Positions 7,852-16,743 of a stretch of DNA of 64,000 nucleotides are shown here, in pieces (the stretch's first letter is position 1; the number at the start of each line of letters is the position of its first letter). The DNA is from Gemmata massiliana (GTDB lineage Bacteria; Planctomycetota; Planctomycetia; Gemmatales; Gemmataceae). Made by a program: the position numbers and the translations under genes. The notes below the pieces were generated by a model that was given only the letters and a program-made list of their open reading frames with translations, had not been told where the DNA came from and did not search any database. Where the stretch lies: positions 4,795,738 to 4,859,737 of the forward strand of contig NZ_LR593886.1 of NCBI RefSeq assembly GCF_901538265.1, read 5' to 3'.

Positions 7852-7988
7852 AGCCGCGGATAAACGCATATAGACGCGGATCAGAAAGACAGATTGACCA
7901 CAAAAAAGACACAAAGGCTTTGGTTCAGCCCACCTGGAGTTGAACCAAAGCGTCCGTCTTCTGCCTGATCCGCGTTATCTGCGGCGCT
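7852..7988. repeat. Inverted pair of GATCCGCG/ATCTGCGG repeats with an inner hairpin
   Basis: The left copy (7852-7884) reads AGCCGCGGATAAACGC and then GACGCGGATCAG. The right copy (7965-7988) reads CTGATCCGCGTTATCTGCGG, so they face each other. Between them CTTTGGTTCA (7918-7927) pairs with TGAACCAAAG (7941-7950). A related copy lies at 58011-58039. The element fills the space between the GcvH-like gene and the end of the radical SAM gene, and is lower in GC than the flanking genes. Confidence 0.65.
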
Positions 7989-8004
7989 CCTACTTTTTTG
8001 TCGT

Positions 8005-9330
8005 TTACGTGTACCGCGAGCTAATGTACTGCGGGTCGAAGAACGTGGGGAGGTGGCGGTCGATCTGAATGAGGCCGTCGGGCGTGCAGTCGATGCTCTC
8101 GCCGGTCACGTTGAGCCAGCCGTCGCTCTCCAGTTTCTCGAACGCGGCGCGGAACTCGTCGCGGATGTCCACTTGATACTTGTCGCGGAAGTACCCGACG
8201 TCGAGGTGCCCGGTCTTCAGCAACAGCACGATCTCGCGAATGAGCCGGTCGCGCTCGGCTGTGGGGAACGCGCGACCGAGCGGGAGCTCGCCGGCGTCCA
8301 GGCGCGCGACATAAGCCTCCCAGGTGTCGACGTTCTGGATGTGGACGCCGTTCACGTGCCCGAACGACGCGACGCCCGTTCCGAACATATCGGCCCCGCG
8401 CCAGAGCGCCTCGCGGTACACGAACCGCGTCTTCGCCTTGCTCTTCACCACCGTTGTGGCACTGGAAACTTCGTAGCCCGCTTTCACCAGTTCGTCGAAG
8501 GCGTACCGGGTCCAGGCGCGCTTGGTCGGCCAGTCCGCGACCGCGAGGGCCGGTTCGTCGTTGCCGAGCACCTTAAGTTCCTTGGAGAACACCGTGTTGT
8601 ACGGCAGTTCCATTTGGTAGATCGTCACGCAGTCGGGGCCGAGCTTGATCGTCTTCTCGACGCACTGTTTCCAGTTGTCCCAGTCCTCGCCGACCATGCC
8701 TGCGATCAGGTCGAGGTTGATTTGCGGGAACCCGAGTTCGCGCGCCCAACCGAACGCGCGGTAGATCTCTTCTTCCAAGTGCGCACGACCATTGTACTGA
8801 AGGATCTCCGGCTTGAAGTTTTCAACGCCGAGGCTGAGCCGGGTGACGCCGTGCTTGCGGAGCATCTCCAGTTTGTGCTTCTGGAGCGTGCCCGGTTCGC
8901 ACTCGAAGGTGATCTCGCGGGCCGAGTCCCACGGCATGATCTTGCGGAGCCGGGTCATCAGCCCGTCTAGCTGCGTGGCACTGAGGTACGACGGCGTGCC
9001 GCCGCCGAAGTAGACGTAATCGAGTGGGCGGCCCCCGACGCACGCGGTCTTGCTCAGCAGCTCGACTTCTTTGGTAATCGCGTCGAGGTACACCGAGATG
9101 TCGCTAGCGTTCTTGTCGGTGTAGACGCGGAAGTAGCAGAATTTGCAGCGCTTCCGGCAGAACGGAATATGCAGGTACAACCCGAGCGGCACCCCCGGGC
9201 GCGGCGGGGAGTTGATCGCCCGCTGCGCGTCCGGGAGGTACGAGTTGTTCCAGAACGAGAACTGCGGGTAGTTCGCGATGAAGTAGTTGCCCAGCCCGGT
9301 CTTCTCTTGTTCGGCAGCGCTTACAGTCAT
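8005..9330 (-). CDS. HemN/HemW-like radical SAM protein
   Basis: A radical S-adenosylmethionine enzyme of the coproporphyrinogen-III dehydrogenase family. From the ATG at 9330 the product has 441 residues. The cluster motif CRKRCKFC (Cys58, 62, 65; CX3CX2C) sits in LYLHIPFCRKRCKFCYFR, followed by the SAM-binding GGGTPS (about 109-114) and the HemN-type ITFECEPGTL and TRLSLGVENF. The C-terminal HemN domain continues to the end. Whether it oxidises coproporphyrinogen, handles haem (HemW) or acts on another substrate cannot be told from sequence. It is downstream of the Uma2 gene. A TTG at 9348 overlapping that gene's stop is an alternative start; the ATG 14 bases further on looks more natural. 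Confidence 0.82.
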   Translation of the reverse strand: MTVSAAEQEKTGLGNYFIANYPQFSFWNNSYLPDAQRAINSPPRPGVPLGLYLHIPFCRKRCKFCYFRVYTDKNASDISVYLDAITKEVELLSKTACVGGRPLDYVYFGGGTPSYLSATQLDGLMTRLRKIMPWDSAREITFECEPGTLQKHKLEMLRKHGVTRLSLGVENFKPEILQYNGRAHLEEEIYRAFGWARELGFPQINLDLIAGMVGEDWDNWKQCVEKTIKLGPDCVTIYQMELPYNTVFSKELKVLGNDEPALAVADWPTKRAWTRYAFDELVKAGYEVSSATTVVKSKAKTRFVYREALWRGADMFGTGVASFGHVNGVHIQNVDTWEAYVARLDAGELPLGRAFPTAERDRLIREIVLLLKTGHLDVGYFRDKYQVDIRDEFRAAFEKLESDGWLNVTGESIDCTPDGLIQIDRHLPTFFDPQYISSRYT

Positions 9331-9344
9331 GGCGGAATCACTCG

Positions 9345-10130
9345 TCAAACGGTATCGGGATCAACGCCGAGTTCGCGGAGTCGGGCGGCGAGCTTTTCGG
9401 CACGGTGCTTCTCGGTTTCAGCGCGTTGCTTTTCGGCCTCGGCGCGCCTGTGTTCTTGTTCCGCGAGTCGGCGGGCGTCACTTCCGCGCTCTTCTGCGGT
9501 GGGGAGCAAAAGTCCGTTACGGTCCCAGACCCGTAACCAGTCCGCGATGTACCCGTGGTACTCGCCGCGCCAGGGGCCGATGTTGACTTCCATTTCCGGA
9601 ATCCAGACCCGACCGGTCGAGTCAGGCGGGAGTAACTGGTACCTCCCGCGAACCAGTTCGTATACGTCGAGTCGGTTTCGGGCAGCGTCCCAAATCGCGT
9701 AATAAACGGCCGCGATACCCCGCTCGTACACCCAGAACTTTCCGGTGAACGGTGTGTCGTCCCGTTCTTCGGCCCCGCTCCCGGACACGTACTCCATCAC
9801 GATCAGTGGGCGGATACCCTCTTGCCACAGGACGTATGAGCGACGGAACTCACCGTCGAGCGTCCGCGGCACATTGGGGACGTAATACCAGTCCGGAGAT
9901 TTACACCCGGTGAGTGGGTCCGGCTTCGTGTGGTGCCAGTAGATGCCCGTATCAGCCCCAACGAAATAATTGTCGTCGGGGTGGAGTCGATTCAGAACCG
10001 GAAGGAGTATGTCGGAGAGTAGAGCGCTCTGTGGGTGTTCATAGGCGTTCTCCACGGGCTTGCCGTCCGTATCGGGGAGGTCGAGGTGCGTCGGGAGATC
10101 CACCTCGACGGGCGCGTCCGCGATCGACAT
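9345..10130 (-). CDS. Uma2-family (DUF820) PD-(D/E)XK nuclease-like protein with coiled-coil tail
   Basis: Uma2 proteins have a restriction-endonuclease fold; their biological role is mostly unknown and they are expanded in planctomycetes and cyanobacteria. In this 261-residue protein the core spans about 20-200, with CKSPDWYYVPN (metal-binding Asp about 78), PLIVMEYVSGSG (Glu about 113), a following Lys in FTGKFWVYERGI, and RNRLDVYEL. Residues about 210-250 form a charged Ala/Glu/Arg coiled coil ending in ELGVDPDTV, a tail often seen in this family. The ATG at 10130 is followed by a normal N terminus. The HemN-like gene follows immediately, so the two are probably cotranscribed. Confidence 0.8.
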   Translation of the reverse strand: MSIADAPVEVDLPTHLDLPDTDGKPVENAYEHPQSALLSDILLPVLNRLHPDDNYFVGADTGIYWHHTKPDPLTGCKSPDWYYVPNVPRTLDGEFRRSYVLWQEGIRPLIVMEYVSGSGAEERDDTPFTGKFWVYERGIAAVYYAIWDAARNRLDVYELVRGRYQLLPPDSTGRVWIPEMEVNIGPWRGEYHGYIADWLRVWDRNGLLLPTAEERGSDARRLAEQEHRRAEAEKQRAETEKHRAEKLAARLRELGVDPDTV

Positions 10131-10150
10131 CCGTTAGCCTCCCAGGGCGT

Positions 10151-11263
10151 TTACTTCTTCCCCAGGCAGTACACGACGCCCTTGTCGGTGCCCACGATCA
10201 AACAGTCCGGCCCGACAGCCACGGAACCGGAGACGGCCGAATCCAGAGTCAATTCCTGGAGCTTCTTGCCGGTCTTCAGGTCGAGAACGTAGAAATTCCC
10301 ATCGTCGTTCAGGCACCCGACGAACACTTTCCCGTCCACGATCACCGGAGAGGCGTCCACTTGGCCCTCGGTGGTGAAGCTCCAAGCCTGTTTACCGGTC
10401 TTCGGGTTGAGACCGTACACCTTTTTGTCGCGGCTCCCCGCGACGACGATCTCGCCCGCCGCTGCGGACGCATAAAACGGCTGCTGCCGCGTGGCCGCCT
10501 CGAAGGACCATAGTTTCTCCTTCTTCTTCAGGTCGACCGCGACGACGGTGTTCGCCATCGTTCCCACGTAAGCGACGTCGTTCAGAATCGCCGCGGTTGC
10601 GGCCGCTTGCCCGCCGAGATCGACCGTGCCGAGTTCCTTACCGGTCTTCGCGTCGAGCATGTGGAGGACGCTGTCGCAGCCCGCGACGAAGGTGACGTCG
10701 CCGATCACCGCCGGGGTACCGTTCACCGGACCGTCCGTCTTCACGTCCCAGATTTTCTTGCCGTTCGCGTCGAGGCAGTAAAGCGTGGAGTCGTGTGAAC
10801 CGATCAGGACGTTCGTGCCGTGGAAGTTGCACCCGGCCATGATCTCGCCGTTGGTCTCGAACTCCCACACTTTCGAGCCATCGGCGGCCTTCAGGCAGAA
10901 GAACTTGCCATCAAGGTTGCCCACATACACGCGATCGCCCTTCACGCTCGGCGACGCTTTCATCGCGCCGAGTTTGACCTTCCACTTCTGTTTGCCGGTC
11001 GCGAGGTCCAGGGCGTACAGATGTTTGTCGAGCGACGCGACGAAGACCACGCTTCCGGCGATGGCTGGTGCGCCCTCGATACCGCCCTGGTTCTTGCCGT
11101 CGCCGGTGTTGAACGACCAGCGAGCTTCGAGTTGTTCGGGCAGTTTTGACTTGCCCGTTCCGGTCATGAGCGGGTCGCCGCGAAATACCGGCCAGTCACC
11201 CGAAACGAACGCGGGAGAAAACGCGACCGCGACGAGCGCGGCGAGCGACAGAACGCGAGACAT
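10151..11263 (-). CDS. Secreted PQQ-binding-like beta-propeller protein
   Basis: A 370-residue exported protein made of repeated four-stranded blades. It has a signal peptide at 1-21 (SRVLSLAALVAVAFSPAFVS), then WPVFRGDPLMTG, the usual opening of outer-membrane-protein-B-like propellers. Blades carry the tryptophan-docking type signature, for example KHLYALDLATGKQKWKVKLG and STLYCLDANGKKIWDVKTDG. No catalytic residues of PQQ dehydrogenases are evident, so binding or assembly is likelier than catalysis. The ATG at 11263 is chosen over one 8 codons upstream because GAGGTG precedes it and the leader peptide starts there. It follows the alcohol dehydrogenase gene by 17 bases and may share its transcript. 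Confidence 0.85.
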   Translation of the reverse strand: MSRVLSLAALVAVAFSPAFVSGDWPVFRGDPLMTGTGKSKLPEQLEARWSFNTGDGKNQGGIEGAPAIAGSVVFVASLDKHLYALDLATGKQKWKVKLGAMKASPSVKGDRVYVGNLDGKFFCLKAADGSKVWEFETNGEIMAGCNFHGTNVLIGSHDSTLYCLDANGKKIWDVKTDGPVNGTPAVIGDVTFVAGCDSVLHMLDAKTGKELGTVDLGGQAAATAAILNDVAYVGTMANTVVAVDLKKKEKLWSFEAATRQQPFYASAAAGEIVVAGSRDKKVYGLNPKTGKQAWSFTTEGQVDASPVIVDGKVFVGCLNDDGNFYVLDLKTGKKLQELTLDSAVSGSVAVGPDCLIVGTDKGVVYCLGKK

Positions 11264-11280
11264 GGTGGGCACCTCACGAG

Positions 11281-12480
11281 TTACCACGCGGCCTGATACA
11301 CCCTGAGAATGTCGGCTTCGGTCACCGGGCGGGGGTTAAAGCGTGCCGTCCACTGCTGATTCGCTTCTTCGGCTAGCAACTGGAGGATAGTGTCGCTGAC
11401 CCCACATTCTTTCAGCGATTGTGGCAACCCGGCCGCGGCCGTCAGTTGCGACACGCGGGCGGCCAGCACCTCGGCGGCGGGCTGCCCGTTTGTGAGCCCG
11501 CGCTCCGCGACCAATTCCGCATACAGGTGCCCGGCGGCGGGTGCGTTAAAGCGGATCACGTGCGGGAGCATCACGCCGATTGCGACCCCGTGAGTGATGC
11601 CGTAATGGGCCGTCAGCGGGTTTGCGCAACTATGGCACACTCCGAGCATCGCATTCTCAATCGCCATCCCCGCGAGGTGCGAGCCGATCTGCATTGCGGA
11701 CCGCGCGGCGAGGTCTTGCGGGGAACGCAGCGCGGTCTCGAAGTTCGGTTCGAGGTGATTGAACGCCGCCCGCGCGCACATCGCAGAAACCGGGTTCCGC
11801 TTGGTGCAGACGTAAGACTCGATTGCGTGGGCGACCGCGTCGATGCCCGTCACTGCGGTAACCGAACGCGGTTGGGAAAGCGTCAGTTCGGGATCAAGGA
11901 TCGACACCCGGAACGCAGCCTTCTTGTCACCGCACGCCATTTTAAGGTGGCTGCGTTCGTCGGTGATGAGCGCGTAGCTCTGGGCTTCACTACCGGTCCC
12001 GGCAGTGGTGGGGACGCCGACTGAAGGGAGCATCGGCTTGGTCGCTTTGCCGTGCCCCTTGTAGTCGATCATCCGCCCGCCGTTGGTCAGGATGAAGTTG
12101 ATCCCCTTGGCACAGTCCATCGAGCTACCGCCGCCGACGGCGACGATGCAATCGACTTTGTGGGCGCGTGCGAACACGACACCGGCGTCCACCTCGCGCT
12201 CGGTCGGGTTCTCCTTCACGCCGTCGAAGAGGAACACCTCCAGGCCGGCCTCGCGCATGATTTTCAGCGCGCGCTGCGGGTGGCCCACGTGTTCGAGACC
12301 GGGGTCGGTCACGAGTAACACGCGCGTGCCACCAACAGACTGAACCGCGGCGCCGAGTTGGGCCAGCGCGCCCGGCGCGAAGATCACGCGGCCGAGCGGC
12401 TCGAAATCAAACGGCGGCGGGCTTGCGTGCGTGCTGGAGTGCGCGCTGTTTGTAGAGGTGTGTAAAGAGGTTGCCTTCAT
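11281..12480 (-). CDS. Iron-containing (group III) alcohol dehydrogenase
   Basis: NAD(P)-dependent interconversion of an alcohol and an aldehyde. The 399-residue length is typical (about 385). It opens with FDFEPLGRVIFAPGALAQLG, has the dinucleotide motif AVGGGSSMDCAKG near 117-129, GTGSEAQSYALITD, and the metal-binding His region HSCANPLTAHYGITHGVAIG near 285-305. Its substrate is unknown. The first 24 codons overlap the end of the aldehyde dehydrogenase gene by 74 bases in another frame, and no later plausible start exists, so the overlap seems real. This suggests the two enzymes act in sequence on one aldehyde intermediate. Confidence 0.88.
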   Translation of the reverse strand: MKATSLHTSTNSAHSSTHASPPPFDFEPLGRVIFAPGALAQLGAAVQSVGGTRVLLVTDPGLEHVGHPQRALKIMREAGLEVFLFDGVKENPTEREVDAGVVFARAHKVDCIVAVGGGSSMDCAKGINFILTNGGRMIDYKGHGKATKPMLPSVGVPTTAGTGSEAQSYALITDERSHLKMACGDKKAAFRVSILDPELTLSQPRSVTAVTGIDAVAHAIESYVCTKRNPVSAMCARAAFNHLEPNFETALRSPQDLAARSAMQIGSHLAGMAIENAMLGVCHSCANPLTAHYGITHGVAIGVMLPHVIRFNAPAAGHLYAELVAERGLTNGQPAAEVLAARVSQLTAAAGLPQSLKECGVSDTILQLLAEEANQQWTARFNPRPVTEADILRVYQAAW

Positions 12481-13843
12481 GCGGCTGGTCCCAGGTCAAC
12501 CGGTTGGTGGGTAGCGGCCCGATGTTCAGTCGCTCGATGTTCGCGCACGCCATGCACTCCGCGATGAACGCCGGGTCGTCGGTCAGGGCCGTGGCCGCGA
12601 GGGTGTAACCGATGCGTTTCAGCACATCGTATTGGGGGTATTCTATCACGCTGGCGTAGGGGAACAGGAACTCCTTGTTCGCCAGCGGGTGTTCGGGGCC
12701 GTCGCACCGGATGATCGTCGGCAGCAGCCACGCGCACCGGCCCTCTTTCACGAGCCGTGGCGTACCCCGCAGTTCTTGGGTTACGTCGCGTGCGCCGGGC
12801 GTTTTCAGCCCCTCGTCGACCATCGCGTTAATGGCTTCGGCGACTTCCGGCTTGGCAAACGCGCTAATTTCGCAGTTGGGATCGTCCCAGGGGCGCGCCT
12901 TCGCTCCGGCGAGCTTCTTCGCCAGCCCCGTGGCAATAGCGTCCGCGTTGCGCGGCGTCCAGATGGCACTGGCGTTCACGCACGCCCGCCCGCCGTTCGC
13001 CGCAACCGCTTCGGCCAACAGGTCGAGGTGCCGTTCCCAGTTGTCGGCTTGATCTTCGCCGAAAATGATCTTCGAGTACCCGGTGCCGTGGATCTCGACG
13101 CGGTGATCGTTCTTGTACGGGGCCATGCTCCGGTCGTCGCCGAACGCCATGCTGCGCCCGCACAACCGGAGGATGTCGGCCGAACCCGCGTGATCGGTCG
13201 GGAGGAACCCGAGCACGCTCGCGGGCACGCCAGCTTTGAGGAACGCTTGCAGCACACGGTACGGCGTCCACGGCTCCTCGCGCCCGGGCTTCAGTAGTAG
13301 TGGAATCTTGAACGCCAGCGTCGGCACCCACAGCGAGTGAACGCCGGGCGAGTTGGACGGCAGCACCGCACCGAAGACGTTCGTGGTCGGGTAGAACGCC
13401 TGCATCCGACCGCCCGCGGTGGAGTACCCCTGGTCGAGTACCTCGATCGGCATCCCGCGCGTCAACCCGCCGATGACTTCTTCGATGTTGTCGAGGACGT
13501 AGTGCACTTTTCGCGCGTTCCGGTCGCAGAACACCAGCGCGCTACCGGTCGTGGCAGAGAGGTTCCGCGTGTACTGGTCGAACGTCAGTTCGGTGTCGCC
13601 GCAGGGCAGGGCGGCGTTCAGGAAGTAATCCGCGGCCTTCTTGTACATCGCGAGGATGTCGCGCACGGGGATGGCCGCGAGTTCCTTGTGCGCCCGCTCC
13701 ATGTTGCTGACGTCGCGGGCGATCATCGAACCCGTGACCTGGCTCACTTCCGCGACCGGTTCCCCGGTGACGTGGTGAACCAGGGTCGCTTTCTCCAGAC
13801 TGGTGTACGTTTTGCCAAAGCGGAGAGCGGGGATCTGGATCAT
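12407..13843 (-). CDS. Aldehyde dehydrogenase / acyl-CoA reductase-like enzyme
   Basis: A 478-residue member of the aldehyde dehydrogenase superfamily. The likely catalytic Cys288 is in NGGRACVNASAIW. The NAD-binding region reads VLPSNSPGVHSLWVPTLAFK (160-179), ahead of PLLLKPGREEPWTPYRV. The hydrolytic-ALDH motif ELGGKSP with its general-base Glu is not recognisable; GTGYSKIIFGED occupies that region. That loss is seen in CoA-acylating and LuxC-type reductases, so reduction of an activated acyl group to an aldehyde is plausible. It is upstream of, and overlaps, an iron alcohol dehydrogenase that could reduce the aldehyde. Two acyl-activating enzymes are encoded 2-4 kb away. Confidence 0.78.
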   Translation of the reverse strand: MIQIPALRFGKTYTSLEKATLVHHVTGEPVAEVSQVTGSMIARDVSNMERAHKELAAIPVRDILAMYKKAADYFLNAALPCGDTELTFDQYTRNLSATTGSALVFCDRNARKVHYVLDNIEEVIGGLTRGMPIEVLDQGYSTAGGRMQAFYPTTNVFGAVLPSNSPGVHSLWVPTLAFKIPLLLKPGREEPWTPYRVLQAFLKAGVPASVLGFLPTDHAGSADILRLCGRSMAFGDDRSMAPYKNDHRVEIHGTGYSKIIFGEDQADNWERHLDLLAEAVAANGGRACVNASAIWTPRNADAIATGLAKKLAGAKARPWDDPNCEISAFAKPEVAEAINAMVDEGLKTPGARDVTQELRGTPRLVKEGRCAWLLPTIIRCDGPEHPLANKEFLFPYASVIEYPQYDVLKRIGYTLAATALTDDPAFIAECMACANIERLNIGPLPTNRLTWDQPHEGNLFTHLYKQRALQHARKPAAV

Positions 13844-14241
13844 GTGGTGCGAGCGGGGTGAAGGTGTTTCGCGGGCGGGGCGGGCCTCAATGGGGACATA
13901 CCGGATTCAGGTCGCCCCCTAACGACATTATGGCGACAGAGCACTTTTGGCTCCAGTATCGGCTTCCGAATCGCCCGTACCGCGTGTACAAACCCGGTTC
14001 ACGCATTTTTCAATTTGCATCAGCGCCGTTTCCGTTCCAAAGTCGAAGCAGTTCGCTTGCCATCCGCCGATCATACCAACAGACGTTGAAGTTTCAGTGC
14101 GAGTCCCGCCCCTCAATCCGGTACACCCACGATCCCTGATTCCTTCGGTACGGGTCGGCGCAGGATCTAACAACTAACCCGCGGTTCCCGCGGTCGGACC
14201 GATCCTGTAAGCTTTTGTTTACAACTACTGAGAGACACACA
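13844..14241. other. 398-base intergenic region between divergent genes
   Basis: It lies between the divergent aldehyde dehydrogenase and DUF1559 genes and should hold both promoters. Part of it (about 13920-14240) is clearly lower in GC than the neighbours. A small hairpin, CCGCGG-TTC-CCGCGG, lies near 14179-14193, and an AT-rich stretch (AAGCTTTTGTTTACAAC) immediately precedes the DUF1559 start. I see no convincing gene or consensus promoter. Confidence 0.5.
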
Positions 14242-15120
14242 ATGCGCCCAAATCCCTTCCGCAGAGGTTTTACCCTCATTGAGTTGCTGGTGGTGATCGC
14301 GATCATCGCGGTCCTCATCGGGTTGCTGCTCCCGGCCGTGCAAAAGGTGCGCGAGGCCGCGGCCCGGATGTCGTGCAGTAACAATATGAAGCAACTCGGG
14401 TTAGCTGCGGCCAACTACGAAAGCTCGTATGGCTACCTGCCGCCCGGCAACAACAGTGTGAGCGCGATCGGCACCTTTGGCTACCTGCTGCCGTTCGTGG
14501 AACAGGACAACATTTACCAACTGATCGAACCGGCGAAACTCGCGATCCCCGGGACCGGCGTGTGGTACTCCGGGAACTCGTGGACGGCCGCGAACTACCG
14601 GGTCAAGATGTTCCAGTGCCCGTCGGACGGGTCGGACAACGTGACCGCGTCGACCGGGGTTTGGGCGTATGTGTACGTCAACGGTCCCACGCCGAGCGCC
14701 GGTTCGTGGTCGCCGACCGCTTACCCGACCCTCGGGAAGACCAACTACGCTCCGAATGCCGGGTACCTGGGGGCGGCAAACACATCACTGACCGGCCCGT
14801 TCTTCACGAACTCCAAGACGACAATTACCGCGATTTCTGACGGTACATCCAACACCATCGGCTTCGGCGAGTACCTCGGCGGTCACAACCCCGGCACCCG
14901 CGACTACGTGAGCACGTGGATGGGCACCGGTGGGCTCCCGACCGCGTGGGGGCTGACCGAAACGAGCGAGTGGTATCAGTTTGGTGGCCGGCACACGGGC
15001 GGCGTGCTGTTCGCGTTCTGTGACGGCTCCGTTCGCTCGCTCCGCCGCGGGATGGATTCGAGCGCGTTCGTGTTCCTGTCGGGGATGAACGACGGGGTCG
15101 TTGTCACCAACGTGGACTGA
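14242..15120 (+). CDS. DUF1559 prepilin-like protein
   Basis: A 292-residue member of the DUF1559 family, which is massively expanded in planctomycetes. The N terminus [20 protein letters not shown] is a class III (type IV pilin/pseudopilin) leader: cleavage after Gly9 leaves Phe at +1 and Glu at +5, followed by a hydrophobic helix. Downstream are the family landmarks [20 protein letters not shown] and a C-terminal [20 protein letters not shown]. It should be anchored in the cytoplasmic membrane or assembled in pseudopili by a type II secretion-like system; its true function is unknown. ATG 14242 is chosen because the leader begins there and GAGAG precedes it. A tiny lipoprotein gene follows after 54 bases. 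Confidence 0.93.
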   Translation: MRPNPFRRGFTLIELLVVIAIIAVLIGLLLPAVQKVREAAARMSCSNNMKQLGLAAANYESSYGYLPPGNNSVSAIGTFGYLLPFVEQDNIYQLIEPAKLAIPGTGVWYSGNSWTAANYRVKMFQCPSDGSDNVTASTGVWAYVYVNGPTPSAGSWSPTAYPTLGKTNYAPNAGYLGAANTSLTGPFFTNSKTTITAISDGTSNTIGFGEYLGGHNPGTRDYVSTWMGTGGLPTAWGLTETSEWYQFGGRHTGGVLFAFCDGSVRSLRRGMDSSAFVFLSGMNDGVVVTNVD

Positions 15121-15174
15121 ACCATACTCGTTGCCCTCGCTCCCTTTGGGGTGAGAGCCGACAGGAGATCAACG

Positions 15175-15345
15175 ATGCCTCGAATTCTCGCCGTGGTTCT
15201 GAGTGGATTGGTTCTTGCCCTCGCGACCGGGTGCGGAGGTGGGACACAGGCGCCTCAAGAAGTTCCTCCCGCACCGGGGAAGGGGGCTGCGCCAAACAAG
15301 GCGGCACCCGTTCCACCCCCTCCGGCCCCGCCGAAGCGGAGCTAA
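15175..15345 (+). CDS. Tiny Pro/Ala-rich lipoprotein
   Basis: A 56-residue product. Residues 1-19 are a lipoprotein signal peptide with lipobox LATGC, predicting lipidation at Cys19. The mature part is only 37 residues, mostly Gly, Pro, Ala and Lys (PPAPGKGAAPNK; VPPPPAPPKRS), and has no fold of its own. An AGGAGA ribosome-binding site precedes the ATG. It follows the DUF1559 gene and ends just before a strong terminator, so the two form one unit. The role is unknown; a surface anchor or partner of the prepilin-like protein is only a guess. Confidence 0.72.
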   Translation: MPRILAVVLSGLVLALATGCGGGTQAPQEVPPAPGKGAAPNKAAPVPPPPAPPKRS

Positions 15346-15348
15346 GTT

Positions 15349-15392
15349 AAAAGACAAACGCCCCGCCTGTTGGCGGGGCGTTTGTCTTTTTT
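15349..15392. terminator. Strong bidirectional intrinsic terminator
   Basis: A perfect 19-bp stem, AAAAGACAAACGCCCCGCC, with a TGTT loop, is flanked by A-run and T-run. It sits between the converging lipoprotein gene (ending 15345) and the acyl-activating enzyme gene (ending 15411), so it can stop transcription from both sides. Confidence 0.92.
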
Positions 15393-15410
15393 GCAAGTCG
15401 CAGTTACCGA

Positions 15411-16595
15411 TCAATACACGCCGACGACAGTTCCGCCGGCGAGTTCCGCGAACGGTCGCACACCGCTCACCCCGTCCCACGGGTACTTCTCGAACGGCTT
15501 CTCCCGCTCGCCCTCGTCGCGCTCCGGGAACCGCGGAACGAAGAACTCCTTCGTGAACGTGCTCAGGAGCACGCGCCCGGTCCCGCCGTAGGGCACCACT
15601 TCGTCGTAGTTCTTCGGGTTCACGACCTCGATCACGGCCCGCGGTTGCGGGGCGTAGTAGCTGATCTTGAACCCGTCTTCCGGGCCGATCGGCTTCGAGC
15701 ACGCGAGGCCCATCAGCGTGTTGCCGTAGGTCGGCGTCATGTACACGTCGCCGTTGTCGAGCATCTCCTCGTAGGCTTCGCGCGTGAACTGCGGGGTGAA
15801 CTCGGTGCCGCCGGAGAAGATGCCGGTGATGCCGGCCTGCTTGATCGACCGCAGCCCGCCACGCGGGACCGGCTTGCCGAGCGACCGGTACTTGTCTTCG
15901 AGCTTCCCGCCGCGGAGCGCCTCGTCGAGCGCCGCGAGCAGCTTCGGCGTGGTGAACATGCACTTGATGTCGTGCCCGCCGGCCAGGATCGTGAGCGCCT
16001 GGTCGATGCAGTGGTCCTTGTACGCTTGCGCTTCCGCGATCTTGCGCTCCTTCAGGCACTTCACGACGTAGCGCGGGTCGAGGTCGATCGCGAAGCAGAT
16101 GCCCCCGCGGTACTGTGCGAGGTGCTCGATCGCGAGCCGGAGGCGCCGGGGGCCGCTCGGCCCGAGCATGAGCCAGTTGGCCCCGCGCGGGAAGTACTGG
16201 TCCGGCAGCGTGTCGGACATCATTTCGTAGTCGATCTTGAAGTCGTCGATCACGATTCGCGACTTCGGCAGCCCGGTCGTTCCGCCGGTCTCGAAGACGT
16301 ACACGCCGCGATCCGCGAGTCCCTTCGGCACCCACCGGCGCACCGGGCCGCCGCGGAGCCAGTCGTCCTCGAAGATCGGGAACTTCTTCACGTCGTCCCA
16401 CCCGTTCACATCGGTGAGCGGATTGAAGTTGAACGTCTTCGCCTTTTCGAGCCAGAACGGGGTACCGGTGGCGGGGTCGAAGTGCCACCGCACGATCTCG
16501 CGAATGTGCGCGTCGAGCGCGGTCCGCGCGTTCTTGATGCGCTCTTCGAGCGTGGTGCCGGTTACAGGGGCCGGCTTACCTGGCGTGTCTTTCAC
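15411..16595 (-). CDS. ANL-superfamily acyl-activating enzyme (LuxE/PaaK-like)
   Basis: Adenylate-forming enzymes activate a carboxylic acid with ATP and pass it to CoA or to a protein cysteine. This 394-residue protein has the phosphate-binding loop YVFETGGTTGLPKSRIV (about residues 85-100), IKCMFTTPKLLAAL, FSGGTEFTPQF and a late TPTYGNTLMGLA block. It is shorter than PaaK (about 430) and lacks an obvious C-terminal lid domain, resembling LuxE acyl-protein synthetases. Start: GTG at 16595, preceded by GGGAGGTGAC, is much better supported than an in-frame TTG 10 codons upstream. A second, PaaK-like enzyme gene lies 148 bases upstream. The substrate cannot be told. Confidence 0.68.
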   Translation of the reverse strand: MKDTPGKPAPVTGTTLEERIKNARTALDAHIREIVRWHFDPATGTPFWLEKAKTFNFNPLTDVNGWDDVKKFPIFEDDWLRGGPVRRWVPKGLADRGVYVFETGGTTGLPKSRIVIDDFKIDYEMMSDTLPDQYFPRGANWLMLGPSGPRRLRLAIEHLAQYRGGICFAIDLDPRYVVKCLKERKIAEAQAYKDHCIDQALTILAGGHDIKCMFTTPKLLAALDEALRGGKLEDKYRSLGKPVPRGGLRSIKQAGITGIFSGGTEFTPQFTREAYEEMLDNGDVYMTPTYGNTLMGLACSKPIGPEDGFKISYYAPQPRAVIEVVNPKNYDEVVPYGGTGRVLLSTFTKEFFVPRFPERDEGEREKPFEKYPWDGVSGVRPFAELAGGTVVGVY

Positions 16596-16743
16596 GTCAC
16601 CTCCCGGAAAGGGTTTGTCCCTCAATACGGGCCGTTAATCCCGTACTACAAGAATCAAATTACTCGTCTTGGTCGCACCGAGCACGTTATTCCGACGGGA
16701 ATGCAAAGGGCGGGTGGCGGAAGTTCCCGAGTGCGCGATTCTG

